Shown here: piece after piece, positions 12,841-25,074 of the stretch
How positions within the stretch are numbered: position 1 is the stretch's first letter
Layout of the letters: the number at the start of each line of letters is the position of its first letter
Program-made: the position numbers and the translations under genes
The notes under the pieces: model-generated
What the model was told of the DNA's origin: nothing
The model's database searches: none
Seen by the model: only the letters and a program-made list of their open reading frames with translations
Source: Hyaloscypha bicolor E
Taxonomy: Eukaryota > Ascomycota > Leotiomycetes > Helotiales > Hyaloscyphaceae
Reading direction: 5' to 3'
Assembly: GCF_002865645.1 (NCBI RefSeq)
Contig: NW_020194557.1
Coordinates: forward strand, 744,001-808,000
Length of the DNA stretch: 64,000 bases

Positions 12841-15019
12841 ATAGCGGAACTAATATAACTAGATAAGAAGAACCTGGTAAGAATAGAAAATAAGCTGAGT
12901 CTAAAACTTCTAATAAATAGCAGAGATCTAAGTACTAGACTAAGTATAAAATTAGTAAAATAGAGGAAAGTAATAAGAAACTCTTTATTTTAAAGAGAAA
13001 GATACTATCTAGAAAGACTTCTATAACTATATCTAGAATTAAGAAGCGGAAAACCAAGAATATTAAATCCAAAGAACTTAATAAAGGCATTTAGTATATC
13101 TATAAGATACTAGCTAAATAGAAGCTAATACTTGCTTAATAGAATAAATATATTTTTAAAGAAATATATAGTAGTATTTTGGGATCTATTTATAAATAAG
13201 AATACTATAGAATTAATAATGAATTCCTTAAAGCTTCCTATATAAGATATATCTGGCAGCTTACTAATATTCTTTCTATTAATATATAAGATATTAAGAA
13301 TACTTTAAAGCTAGTTACTAAGATCTATAAAGTTACTAAAAATAAGAAGTATATTTCCGTTACTTAAATAGATAAGGAAATATAGGATTTCTTTTTTAAA
13401 ACCTAGAAAATTAAGTAGTATAAATATAAGCGCCGTATTTCTAATTAATTCCGCTCTAATCTATAGCTTTAATTCAATACTATAGTTCCTATTTCTGAGT
13501 CTAAAACTACTAATCTGGATATAAATAATTATATTTATAAAAAGAATTATCTGAAGTAAATTAAGAAGCTTAATATTTAAGAACTTTTAATAGAGAAAAT
13601 AGAAATACTATAGTTCTATCTCTAAAAAGATAATATATTAATATATAAAAATCTTAGTAATAGCTACTTTATCTTAGCCTCTCAACTTTTAATAGTAGAT
13701 CTATTAATATAGCTCGAATTTTATAAGATATTAAATAAGTATTCTATTTACCTAGTTATTTACTTTTAGCTAGCTAGATACTTTATTTCTGGAAACATTA
13801 ATTATAATTAATATAAAGGTAATATAGAGAATCTAGCTATTATTAAAGCTTTAAATAGCAAATTCTACCTTAATAAAAAGTATTGGAATATTAGCTATAT
13901 TTTTCTTATAGATTATAAGAAGGCCGCTACCTTTAGTAAGAAGTTCTTTAAAGACATTAATTACTTCTCTATTTCTAATAAATTTGAGCCAAAAGTAGCT
14001 AAGGAATTAGGTAAGTATTTACTAAAAATAATAAAAGAAAAGACTTCAAATATAGTCTATTTAACTAGATAAATAAATGCTTTTAGCTAGATAATTTATA
14101 AGTCTGAAATTATAAGAAAGCATTAATTCTCAAATAATATATAAGTTAAAGAATAGCTTAATAATAATTTGCTATTTAATAGACCTTTTACTATAATTCT
14201 AATAAGTCTAGTTATTATTAAAAATAGAATATATAAAAATAAAGTCTTTTATAAGGTTATTAAAGCCTTTTATCTAAAGCTTTCTTTTTCTATTAAAGAT
14301 TAATTTAAGAATATTATAAATAATATAAAATTCGAAAAAGCTATCTATTTAAAATATATTAATATAATTTATAATATAATTTGCTATAATAAGCCTTCTT
14401 ATTATCCTATAATAAAGGCGGAAATTAAGTAATAGTTAAAAGTAGACGCTAATTAATATAGAGAACTATATTGGATTTAATATAAGAATATAGCTAAATA
14501 GATTCGAATTATCTTTAAGCAAGTTCGGAAGTATAAAATAAGACTATTTAAGGGTAATAAGTCTTATTTTAGATATATAAAAAAGAAATTAAATTAACTA
14601 ATAGAAGAGAATCCTAAATATTTTATTATTTCGGACTTTAAATAGAAATTTTCTATTATTTTTAGTATTTAGGAAACAAGTATAAATAAATAGGGGGTCG
14701 GATATAATATAGCAGGCTATACTCGTTAAAAATTATATTATTTTAGCGGTTTTAAGATTTAGATTATATAGTAAAGGCTATAGCCTTTTATATATAACTT
14801 GCGGAAATTATATAAGAAAGCTGGATTTTCTATAGTTCTAGAGAATAATTCTTTATAAATATTTAATTAATTAAGCTTTTATATACTATATACTATTTAT
14901 ACTTTACTATTTATACTTTACTATTTATACTTTTAATTTATTATTTTACTATTAAGTTATATTTTGTATTCTAATATACTTTATATGAGTTTTTGTTTTA
15001 TTATAGTTTCTTTCCTATA
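12841..15019 (+). mobile_element. Unclassified degenerate repeat, copy 2 (5'-truncated)
   Basis: This is colinear with 5,681-7,843 in the same orientation, with differences dominated by transitions. Both copies stop at the same 3' point (just after a TTTCCTATA-like motif). Copy 2 lacks the first ~770 bp of the coding frame present in copy 1. The 3' tandem unit appears one more time here than in copy 1. Shared 3' end with differing 5' end is what 5'-truncated retroposition gives, but an LTR-like repeat abutting the 5' end offers another explanation. Confidence 0.8.
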
Positions 15020-15034
15020 CTAATAACTTTAACT

Positions 15035-18000
15035 TAGCAGAAATCCTTATATAGGTTATTATTCTATAGAAATATTATAATATCCGGGATCTTATAAGGG
15101 TATTTTTTACTATATTTTAGTAAAATAGCAGAAATAGTAGAAGGAATTATATTTGTATTACTTTTAGCCTTATTATAAAGTTCGGAAATAGATTTAGGTT
15201 CGGAATTATTAGTAATAACCTTAATATTCTCTATATAAAAGAGCTTTATAAAGGTTAAATAAAAGGTAGTATTACTATATAGTAGAGCTAGTATATAGTT
15301 CTTTTTATTAATAGCTACTAGTTTATATAGTTTATTTTAATTACTAAATTAACTAATATTTCTTTTATATTAAATAAGAATATTCGAATTCAGAAATAAT
15401 TTATAGATATTAGTAGTACTAGAACTATTTCGGATATTTAAAGTATTTATAATTTGATATCTAGTTTAAAGCTTCTAAATTTCTATTATTGCCTTCTTAA
15501 ATACTACTAATTACTATAATATAGTAGGTAATAAGGTATTATATTCGGTTATTTGAGATAAAGTACTATAAACGAAAAGAGTTAAAATAATGCTATTAGG
15601 TTTTATAGAGTTATTAATAGCTTTAAAAGCTATTTGAAATATAGTATCCTTATTAATTCTATTAACTTTAGCTATAATAATAAGATAGATATATTAGATT
15701 AAGCTATAATAGTATTTTATAATTTTAATAGAGTTATAAGCTTCTATAGAAATAATCTTAATTTTAGTTCTTATAGTATTTATAAGCTAAGTAAACTTTT
15801 TACTAGTAAACTGCTTTCTAGTATTTACTATAATTTAATTAGAAGAGCCTAAATAGTTATTAATTTAGTATTACTTAAATATATTTCAGATATATATTAT
15901 ACTAATATTTTAGAGCTATTAGCCGGCTTAATATCGAGTGCCTTTATTAATAATATAAAGTATAGACTTATTAGAAATATAGAAAATATTAATAATAATA
16001 AAGTAATTAAAGCTAATATTATCTTTTAGATTAAACTTAAATTATTCGAATAATTAGCTATATTTCTAGTATTATTTATAATACTTTATAAAATATTTAA
16101 AGGCCTTTATATTAATATTATAGCCTGTTTATTCTAGTATATTCCGGAGTTTACTAATAAATAAATAGCTAAATTAATAATATAAATATTATAATTTGAT
16201 TTCTATAAAAAAGCAGAAGTTATAAGTAAAGAATTCGGAAATAAAGCCTTATAGTATAGTATTTTAAAGTAAGAAAAAGTATCCGAAATATTATACTATA
16301 GATATATATTTTCTAGTAAAAGTAATAAAATAATTAGTAAGATTATTAAAATAGATCTCTAGCTTATCTATATTAGCTAATTTAAGTAAAAATAAAGTCT
16401 TTAAAAGTATAATATAGAATTATACTTGCCTAATTAATATATTTACTATTATAGATCTAATAAAAGATATAGATCTAATATTAAACTAGATATTAATTTA
16501 ACCTTTAGTAGTTTTATTAAGTTTAATATTATTATTAGTCTGCTAGAGAGCTTGGAATTAATTAGAACTAGTAGTTAAATATCTAGAGGCTCCGGTATTA
16601 ATTATAATTTCGTAAAAGTAGTAAGTATTATATTTTAATATATTATTAACTATAAAAGTCTAGGCATCTTTTATTAAGAATTTAATAGACTTTAAAGTAT
16701 GGTTTTTGCCTATTATCTAATATATAAAAGAAAAGGAAGTAAAGTTATTTATAAGAATATTAGCTATAATTATTAGTAGAATAGAAGTAGTAAAAGTAGT
16801 TAAAAAGCTTTTAATTAAAGTAAAGTAGAAATCTAAATAGTATTTCTTTTCTTTATCTATTTCTACTAATAAAGCCTTAAAAGTATTATTTACTAGTTTA
16901 TTCTTACTACTTTTATTACTATTTTTGCCTTTAGCTTTAGTAATATACTATATATAAGTACTATTAAAGTCTTTATTAAAATTACAAGTATTTCGGAATT
17001 TGAACTAATAGATATTTCTATTTCTAAATTAAGCTTTCTTAGCTTCTTATTTCTCTAATATATATTTCTATAAGTAATATTCGGGTTTCTTATATATAAA
17101 ATATAACTTCGGAATATAATTATTATAATTATAGGGCTTAAAGTAGTTATTATAGATTCCAAAATTATAGTTGAGTCTATATTAATAATTTCCGGAGAAA
17201 TAATAGCTTAGAGAATTCTAAAAGTAGTATTATTAATTAGTAAAAAAGATTTCGAAATTGGCTTATTATTTATTTTTATATATAGTAATAAATAACTAGA
17301 GCTTATTAATAAGCTAGCCGAGATTTACAAAAGAGTCTGAGATTATATATTTATATATTTGGAAACCTTAATAAAAGGTAATAATCTTATTATAAAAGAA
17401 TTCGGTATTTTATAAGTTAGATATAAAACTATATTATAATTAATATAGTTTATTAATTAGTAATTAAATAGTCTTAAATATTATTTTTTCCGGGAATTTA
17501 GTTATTATAAAAGCTAATATAATAGTATTCTATTTATCTAAATTTCGATATTTAAATTTAGGGCCTTTAAAGAAGCTATAAATATTAATATAAGCCTCTT
17601 TATATATATATTAAAAGAGCTAGTTATTATAAAAGTGGTTTTAAGCTAGTTTCTTTAATATAGTAGAAAAAGCTTGTATTAGTACCTTTTATAGAAGCTC
17701 TATATATTAGTAAATATCGAGGAAAATAGTAAGTTTATAATTAAAATTACTATTAAATCTATTATACTTTTACTTTTTAATATAGATCTTAGTAATTTTT
17801 CTAATAAGTTTTATAGTTAGAGATAAAAAAGATAATTAGGAAGTATTTAAATATAGTTATAGTAGTAATAATAAGGCTAGTAGAAGTATACTATTTGCTT
17901 TTAAAGCTTCTATACTAATATATAAATCTAGTAAAAATATAAAATATAAAGAAAAAAATAGTAATAATAGTATAGAAATATTAAAAATAATAGGTTCTAG

Positions 18001-18480
18001 ATACTTATTCTTTATAAAAGTAATAAAGCCTAATAGAATTAGTTTCTTTATAAGATCTAATTTAGCTACTAATAGGTTCTTATTTATTTAGATATACTAT
18101 ATATCTTTCTTAATAATAAAAAGCAAAATAGTTATAATAGTAAAAGTATTAGTATTCTATTATATATATATATACTACTATATTAAAGGATCTTATATAG
18201 ATATAATATCTCCGGAAATTCAAGCTTATTAAAATTCGCTTAATAAATAAAGTCTTTAAAGTTATATCTAAATAGTTCCTAAAAGTTATTATTAACTATT
18301 TTATAGAAAATATATTAAAATAGCTTAATATTCAAGAATTCGAATATCTTTTATACTATAGTAATATCTAAATTAATTTTATATCTCTATTTTATTACTA
18401 TATTCTTGAAATTATTATTTTTTATAAATATAAAATAATTGAATTAAATAGATTTAATAAAGAAATTATTTACTATAATA
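15035..18480 (-). mobile_element. Copia-type gag-protease-integrase relic
   Basis: Read on the minus strand through stops. About 17,110-16,930 carries the degraded zinc-knuckle-containing C-terminus of gag, with the downstream KKAQFRNRN and YIQYITKAKG motifs. About 16,620-16,480 is the protease with INTGASRYLTTS (the D-T-G triad as NTG). About 16,440-15,500 is the integrase, with GTRYQAGQQLQNIS, NTRKQFTSKKF and EAYNSI, ending in the conserved PTxxQR segment. About 15,470-15,060 is the post-integrase domain. Protease directly followed by integrase is the Copia order. The RT/RNase H part that should follow is absent, because the unclassified repeat ends at 15,019. Confidence 0.82.
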
Positions 18481-18524
18481 GGTTCCGTTATTATATATTC
18501 TATAGGCTTATATCTAGTTTAAAG

Positions 18525-19365
18525 TATAGTAATTTATAAGGAGAATAACTTTATAAAAAGAAGAGTAGTTTATAAGATAAGTAAATAGAAGTTATTATAT
18601 TTAAGATAAAAATTTCGTTTATAATAAGAAATAAAATATCGAGATTCCGAAAGAATTTAATAGTTCTAAAGCTTAAAAGCTCCAGATATTTAGGTAATTA
18701 TAAGAAGAATGATTTTTTATAAAGAAGGTAGTTTTATAGAATAGTTAGATAGTTAAATAGCTAACTATTTAGTAGTTAGTAAAAAGCAGTATCTTTTCTT
18801 TTTATAAAACCGAATTATAGATAAAGGTAACTATTATTTCTTTTCTTTAATATAGCTTAGTTAGGCCTTAATAAGATTAAATGCCTTTTCCTCTCTATAG
18901 AACTGAATTATAGATAAAGGTAGTTAATAGTTGTTTTTTCTTTAATATAGAATAATAGCTTTATTTTTAAGAAACCGAATTTTAAGCAAGTATAGCTTAA
19001 TTCTTCTTACTATCTAATCTATATATATAAACTAATTAGTATTAGTTTATTAGAAATATATAGTACTATTATATAGTTATAAAATACTATTTATATAAGT
19101 TAGTAAAGTAGTTATTATTTAGAAGTAAGAATTATAGTATTATAGTATTAATATATAATTTCTAAATCTGCTAAATCTAATAGAGTCTAGTTTATTAGTT
19201 AAGTAATTTATAGAATATAAGGTTATATAACTATATCCCGTATCTAATATCTCGTTATTTATATTCTATTACCTATATCTTATTACCTATATCTCGTATC
19301 CCGAGTCCTATAACTATATATATAACTTCTAAAGAAATAGTTATACTAATAGTTTTATTATAATA
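18525..19365 (-). repeat. ~0.8 kb LTR-like repeat beside the Copia relic, copy A
   Basis: Direct repeat of 19,692-20,470 in the same orientation, colinear over nearly its whole length. It lies immediately upstream (in minus-strand sense) of the Copia gag region, which is where a 5' LTR would be. It is heavily RIPped. No matching 3' copy is present beyond the integrase end. Confidence 0.7.
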
Positions 19366-19377
19366 GATTTTATAAAC

Positions 19378-19688
19378 TCGTGCTATAATGGGGATTTGAT
19401 TGTTATATGGATTTCGGACTATATATAGGCGTTAGATGCGTGAGTAGAGGTAAAGAGAGTAAGAAGCTAAATAAGTAGAAATAATAATCTTAAGACTCTT
19501 AGTACTAGTAACGAAATAATACGAATAGTCAAAAATAAGGGGCTCTGAAGGTTAATGTATTGGGAAGGCTAATTATACGTATGAACGGAGGTCTTATATA
19601 ACCCCTTAAACTAGCGCCAGCATGCCTGGAAAGCAGGACACGTGACGGTAGTTACGGGACAAGAAAGAAAAAACCCCACCACAGTGCC
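19378..19688 (+). repeat. LTR-like repeat, copy B (weakly RIPped)
   Basis: The plus strand reads a GC-richer ~310 bp unit with a CTATATATAGG TATA-like box at about 19,419-19,429 and CpG-containing words such as CACGTGACGG near 19,640. It is the inverted partner of 12,537-12,840. It retains many C residues that copy A has lost, so it is younger or better protected. It sits between the two ~0.8 kb direct repeats. Confidence 0.7.
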
Positions 19689-19691
19689 TAG

Positions 19692-20470
19692 TTCGAAATA
19701 TAGTAATTTATAAGAAGAGTAAATTTATAAAGAGAAAAGTAATTTATAAAAGATATTATATTCGAGGTAAAAATTTTATTTATAATAAGAAATTTAGAAA
19801 GTAAAATATTGAGATTTCGGGAGAATTTAACGGTTCTAAAACTTAAGAGCTTTAGAAATTCAAAAAAAAAAGTAGTTTTTAAGAGAGTTTTATAGGAATT
19901 AAATAGAAATAAAATAAAATAATTAAATAACTAAATGTTTTAATATTTGGTAAAATTAAATACTTTTTTTACTTATATAACCGAATTATAAATAATAGAA
20001 TTAATAGTTATTTCCTTCTTTAATAAGATTAAATATCTTTCTTGCTTATATAACTGAATTATAAGTAATAGAATTAATAATTATTTTCTCTTTAACTTAA
20101 ATAATAGCTTTGCTTTCAAATAATCGAATCTTAAGCAAATATAGTTTAATTCTTTCTAATTTATAAGTACTAACTAATTAGTATTAATTTATTAATAATA
20201 TATAATATTATTATATAATTATAAAATACTTAATATATTAAGTTAATAAAGTAATTAATATTTAGAAATAAGAATTATAGTATTATAATATTAATATATA
20301 ATTCTTAAATCTACTAAGCCTAATAAGAACTAGCTATTAATTAAGTTATATATAAAAAATAAAGTTATATAATTATATTTCGTTTCTTATATCTTATTAC
20401 TTATATTCCGTGTCCCGAGTCCCGTGACTACACACGTGACTCCCGAAGGAATAGCTATACTAATAGTTAT
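19692..20470 (-). repeat. ~0.8 kb LTR-like repeat, copy B
   Basis: Direct repeat of 18,525-19,365. Its distal end (about 20,405-20,455) keeps unmutated CpG words such as TCCCGAGTCCCGTGAC and CACGTGACTCCCG, where copy A reads TCCCGAGTCCTATAAC and has lost CACGTG. The two copies have therefore had different RIP histories or ages. No gag or pol was seen attached to this copy. Confidence 0.7.
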
Positions 20471-21130
20471 AATAATATTATTATTATTATTAAAAGAAAA
20501 AGTAATAATTTAATAATATATTTTAAAATTAGAAATATAAAAATAACTACTAATAATTTATAAGTTATATATATACGAGTGTAATAATAGTTTATAAAAA
20601 AGAAACCTCGATTTTAGTAAAGTAATATATATAAAATAAGATACTACTATTTCTAATAATTTTTAATAAGTATAATATAATATATACTAAAAATAAAAAA
20701 ACATTACCTTACGGGCAATTCTAGCTACATTACAAGATTAAAATGAATATATAGTTATTAGGATGTCGAGAATACTATAATATATTAATATGTAATAGAA
20801 TTTGTAATTATAATGAAGGTATAATTAAAAATCGATTTTTTTTGGGGTGGGCGGTTGGCTAGTGGATACTTCTAATTGGCTGGTCTAATACGCCACGTGA
20901 TGAAGCGAAATTAGCCGGGCCGAGTTGCTCCGGTTAGTGCTATAAGTGCCTTACTAAACTGTGCCTAGAATAAGCGTACCCCACTTTACACGATATAATA
21001 TTGCACAACACAGCCTCAAATTCTGCTGCTTTCCTCTGCTCTCTTCAGAAGCACACCAAGAAGAGTAAACAAACAGTACATTATTCCCTTTCCATCGGAC
21101 ATATCACCCTTTTCCACAAAAAGCGACAGC
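20471..21130. other. Island border and 5' region of the Clr5-ankyrin gene
   Basis: AT-rich sequence continues to about 20,840 without recognisable coding. Then a GC-normal promoter region begins (GGGGTGGGCGG, CACGTGATG, CCGGGCCGAG). A plausible core promoter lies before the ATG at 21,131, with pyrimidine-rich CTGCTTTCCTCTGCTCTCTTC at about 21,027-21,047 and CA-rich leader sequence, as usual for fungal 5' UTRs. Confidence 0.6.
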
Positions 21131-24100
21131 ATGGCGGCGTCCACTTCATCCGTGAAAAGTAAGCGTGGAGAATTCTCTTCGCAGGACTGGGTACCTCACA
21201 GGGCAGAAATCGAGAGGCTCTACCTCAAAGAGAACAAAGGCCTACCAGCCGTCATGGACATCATGCGAAAGAAGCACGGCTTCGAAGCCTCGTACGCCAA
21301 ACCAGTACCCTGATATCTCAAAATGAGGCGATGACTATTATGCTGAAAACTTTGTAGTAAAGCGCAGTATGAAGCCCAGTTTAAACGCTGGGGCTTTCGG
21401 AAAAACAGTAATGAGCGTCACTGGCGATACGCGTATTTCAAAAGTCGGACTCGAAAAGAGGCGGGGAAGAATAGTTTGATATATCTCAACAACGTTTTGA
21501 AACCGGAGAAGACGGTCAAGAAAGAGTTTCAACGACATGTCAAGCTCACGGAACAACATATGCCAAGTAAGTGAGCCAAAGTAAATTTTATTGATCGAGG
21601 TCAGCTAACTGGTACCGCACCTTTGAAGCGCCATCGCTCTCAGAATGTCCAGAAGGGCTATTTGTCTGCACACCTCCAGAGGCGTCGTTGGAAAAACTAA
21701 GAACCGATAACTTCCCATGGATGAGCTTCCGAAATATGTTCGGAATGAGTTGTGGGTGCTTTTTACTCTCCCTTGCTGTAAGGGTATCGCATAAAACTAA
21801 TATAACCTTTTCTGCTAGCCAAATCGGCTCAGTTTGGCTTTGATTTTACGGAATTTGTTCGCCAATTGCCTGTTATCGCCCTCGAGAAATCGAATTTATC
21901 CGAACCTTCTTTTGGCTTAGGAGTCTTCGAAGATGCCAGTGACTGGTGGCCGTCAGAAACTTTATCTCCGATAGATCCACCGGCTTCCAGCTTGATGGTA
22001 AAGGAGCAACCATCCAACCGTACTTACCACGAGCCGTTGACCTTGCTTCCGGCTACCCTCCGGGAATTTGCTCCGCTGCCGGCTTCCCCGGAAGATGATC
22101 CAGATAGCCTACAGACGCATTTAGACCTGCAACCGAGGTCTTCTGAACCAGATCCTGTCAACCTCTTATTGAAACTTTTCATGTACTTGTCGTCAAACAA
22201 TGGTGATCTAAGTATTGCAGGGAGCGTTGACAGAACAGAGTATAATTTCTTTGACTGGATCATGGACAACCTGCCATCGGCAATGTTGGATGCGTTAGTA
22301 TCATCGAATACGTCTACAGCAAAAGCCTGCATAGAAAGGATGTTTTTCTACTCACTTATAAAAGGCAAGATGGAGCTTGCTTGGACTCTGCTCACGAAGA
22401 AATCCACTCTCCTTCATGAACTACGTGGCTCCAAGACGAACCCGATGAAATTTGAAAAGTATTTCAACGAGTGGGGTCCTGCATCATCATTTCAGGCACT
22501 TTTCCTACGCGCCCTGCATATTGACGATGTTGAGCTTGTTCGCCGGTTCCTTGAAACGGCCAAATGGGAGGGCGACCCTAACCTACCACTTTGGAATGCT
22601 GAGAGTCCCGAAGTTGTTCAACTTCTGATGGATGCTGGGGCGGACGTGAATACGCTGCATCAAAACTTCTGTGGAGGCGTCTCTCACCACGCAACCGCGA
22701 GCTTTTGGGCAACTTACTATGGTAGAAGTTCCGTTGTCCAATCTTTGATTCAGAACAATGCAGATGTCAACATCGCGGCAACTGAGGTTGGCAAATTCGG
22801 GCAACACGAGTTTGGCCTCACACCACTCCAAGCAGCTGTCCATCGAGTATTGAGGCATTGTGAAACGTGGTCTGAGCATCAAGATGCAGGTGCAAATGGA
22901 CTTGATTTGGTCACAATTTTGGTGAAAGGTGGTGCAAACATTGACGCTCCAAGCCGAAGGTTTAAATTTGAACCATTTGGTGTTACAAATACAAATTGGT
23001 CCGCAACGCCACTTCAAACTGCGTCGAATGTTGGGCATGTACCACTAGTGGAGCTTCTACTTGATTTGGGAGCGGATGTCAATTCAACAGCGTGCCCTGG
23101 GGGTAAGACGGCGCTATCTGCCGCTGTTGAGGCAGGTCACGCCGAGGTTGTCAAAATCTTACTTGCCAGAGGCGCTCAGGTTGATGCTTTCGGTAATCAT
23201 GAGTCCGAGCCGCACGTTACGTGCCTGATGGCAGCAGTCAGGCGAGGCGATGCTATGCTTGTTCAAATGCTACTAGAAAACGGGGCAGATCCTGATTTGT
23301 TAGTTGTGGATTCTTTTGGCTTTTCAATAATTGAAATCGCCGAGGCTTTCCCTGACACTTCAAGGATTGTAGAAATCTTGGTTCAATTCGGGGTTTCACG
23401 AGACAAGAAAACCCAGGAGCGAGGCCAGCTTCTTCGGGCAATATCAACCGGTGATTCCACACGTTTCAGCTCTCTACTCGAATATGGGATAGATTTCACA
23501 GAGCCGTCCGACTACAGGTCCAAAATTCTTAGCGCCGCCATAGACTCTGGAAACAATAACGCTCTTATTTCCCTTGCTCAAGCCGGAATAGACATCAACC
23601 AAAGAATCAAAGTGGACTTTTTGAAACTCAAAAACCAACTTCAATTTACTCCAGCTTCGGATGGGATTTTAGGCATTACGGCTGAGTTGATTTGTATCAC
23701 TCCGCTTGGTTATGCCATTGCCCACGGAGGATGGGTCAGAAGCGCAGTGCCGGATATCGCAATGACGATGTTGGACCTCGATGCAGATCTTAATGCCAGC
23801 TTATGGGAAGAATCTTTTGAATATCAGTCATTGTTGCATTTTGTAATTAGCCAATGGATTGGCAGGCGTAATTCTTTCTACCAAGGAATCAAACATGTCA
23901 AAGGGCTTGTTACGCCCAAATTGATTGAGATCCTGTTGAGCAGAGGGGCTTTTCCGGGTGCATCCGGACATGGCCTGGATTCATCCAATCAGGCTACGCC
24001 ACTCCAGTTAATTACGTCTGATGAACCTAAGGAGGGATGGCCTGAGACGTTTGAAGTTGCCGAAATGCTATTGAAGGCAGGGGCCGATGTGAACAACACG

Positions 24101-24748
24101 CAATGTTTAAGTGTTCTTCAACCTCTTGAAGCTGCAGCTTTTATGGGGAACTTTGACTTGGTGAAGCTGTTGCTAAGTTATGGGGCCGATGTCAAAAGCT
24201 CGGCTCTCCAGGAGGCAATTCGTGGCTTCTTCAAATATGATGCTCAACCCGAAGTCAGCTTGGCAGTTGTGAATTTACTGTTGGAGAGAAAGGCGGATAT
24301 CAACGCTCCACCGTCTTATGATGGCATGGGCATGACAGCACTCCAATGGGCAGTTCATGGGAACTTTCTGCCTTTGGTTCGTCGTTTAATCAATCTTGGA
24401 GCTGAGATCAATGCAGTCTCGCCCGACGCTACATACGGAGGGACAGCGATACAGATTGCAGCAAAGGATGGCCATCTTGAAATGGCGTATCTATTGATTC
24501 ATCATGGCGCAGATGTCAATGGAGCAAGTCACAACTTTCCTTATGATGAAGAAGAGACATCTGCAATAGACCTTGCAGCAAGAGAAGGACGACTCGACAT
24601 GGTGCAACTTCTTATCAATGAGGGTGCAGATACACATCTGCCAGGAAGCAAAAGATACCGGAGAGCCGAAAGACTTGCTGAGAGGGAGGGGCACGTTACG
24701 GTTGCTGATCTCCTTAAACACTATTTTGAAGATGCAACCTGGGATTAA
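21131..24748 (+). CDS. Clr5-domain ankyrin-repeat protein
   Basis: Four exons are inferred: 21,131-21,291, 21,358-21,566, about 21,644-21,751 and 21,819-24,748. Introns are GT..AG and all junctions keep frame, giving about 1,135 residues. Exons 1-2 encode a Clr5 domain: QDWVPHRAEIERLYLKENK, then HGFEAS joined across intron 1 to KAQYEAQFKRWGFRKN. This domain, first defined on fission-yeast Clr5, is common at the N-terminus of fungal ankyrin and TPR proteins and has a helix-turn-helix-like fold. Exon 4 carries at least ten ankyrin repeats (LLLDLGADVN, LLARGAQVD, LLKAGADVN, LLSYGADV, LLIHHGADVN and others) to the C-terminus. The intron 2 acceptor is uncertain: an alternative at 21,604 adds 13 codons but makes a 38-nt intron. 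No signal peptide or membrane segment is seen. It lies only ~300 bp from the RIP island yet shows no RIP damage. Molecular role unknown; a chromatin or scaffold role is inference. Confidence 0.88.
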
Positions 24749-25074
24749 AGGTCTAGTGGTAAAAGCGTGCCCTCTTACTTCCGACTTCTCTGGTGATGAA
24801 GGTGCATAGAAGAAATGCATGGATAAAGGTAATTAAGTGAAAGACCGCACGACATCTGGGTCTGTTAATAATGTTTTGTCGTTCTTCGGAATTTTGATTC
24901 CTTTTTAATGCTTGTAAGAACGAAATTAGTTGCTATGATTCAATCTGCAATTAAAAAAGCTTCTATATTTGCTTTCAATTTACTGCCATACCCATTCCTC
25001 ACACACCTCTCTAACTTGACACGTTTAGAGCTCACCCTTGAAAGATAATTATAACGGAAAACTTCAAGGCCATC
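24749..25074. other. Intergenic, no gene
   Basis: AT-leaning spacer between the ankyrin gene stop and the urea-carboxylase relic. It probably holds the ankyrin gene 3' UTR. Nothing else is recognised. Confidence 0.6.

Larger units (their letters stand above)
1..20840. repeat. AT-rich RIP-degraded transposon island
   Basis: Base composition is overwhelmingly A+T with TpA in great excess, and no reading frame exceeds about 80 codons. Several recognisable retroelement proteins can still be read through stops. Almost every stop is TAA or TAG where the family has glutamine, as expected from C-to-T change at CpA (RIP). The island continues off the left edge. Its right edge is abrupt at about 20,840, where ordinary composition with CpG returns within tens of bases. 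Individual elements are listed separately. Such islands in ascomycetes are usually constitutive heterochromatin; that part is inference. Confidence 0.93.

Noticed and set aside
21778..21818. Alternative 41-nt intron (GTAAGG donor) in the ankyrin gene
   Set aside because: It would put the following exon out of frame; the GTGGGT donor at 21,752 keeps frame and gives a normal 67-nt intron.
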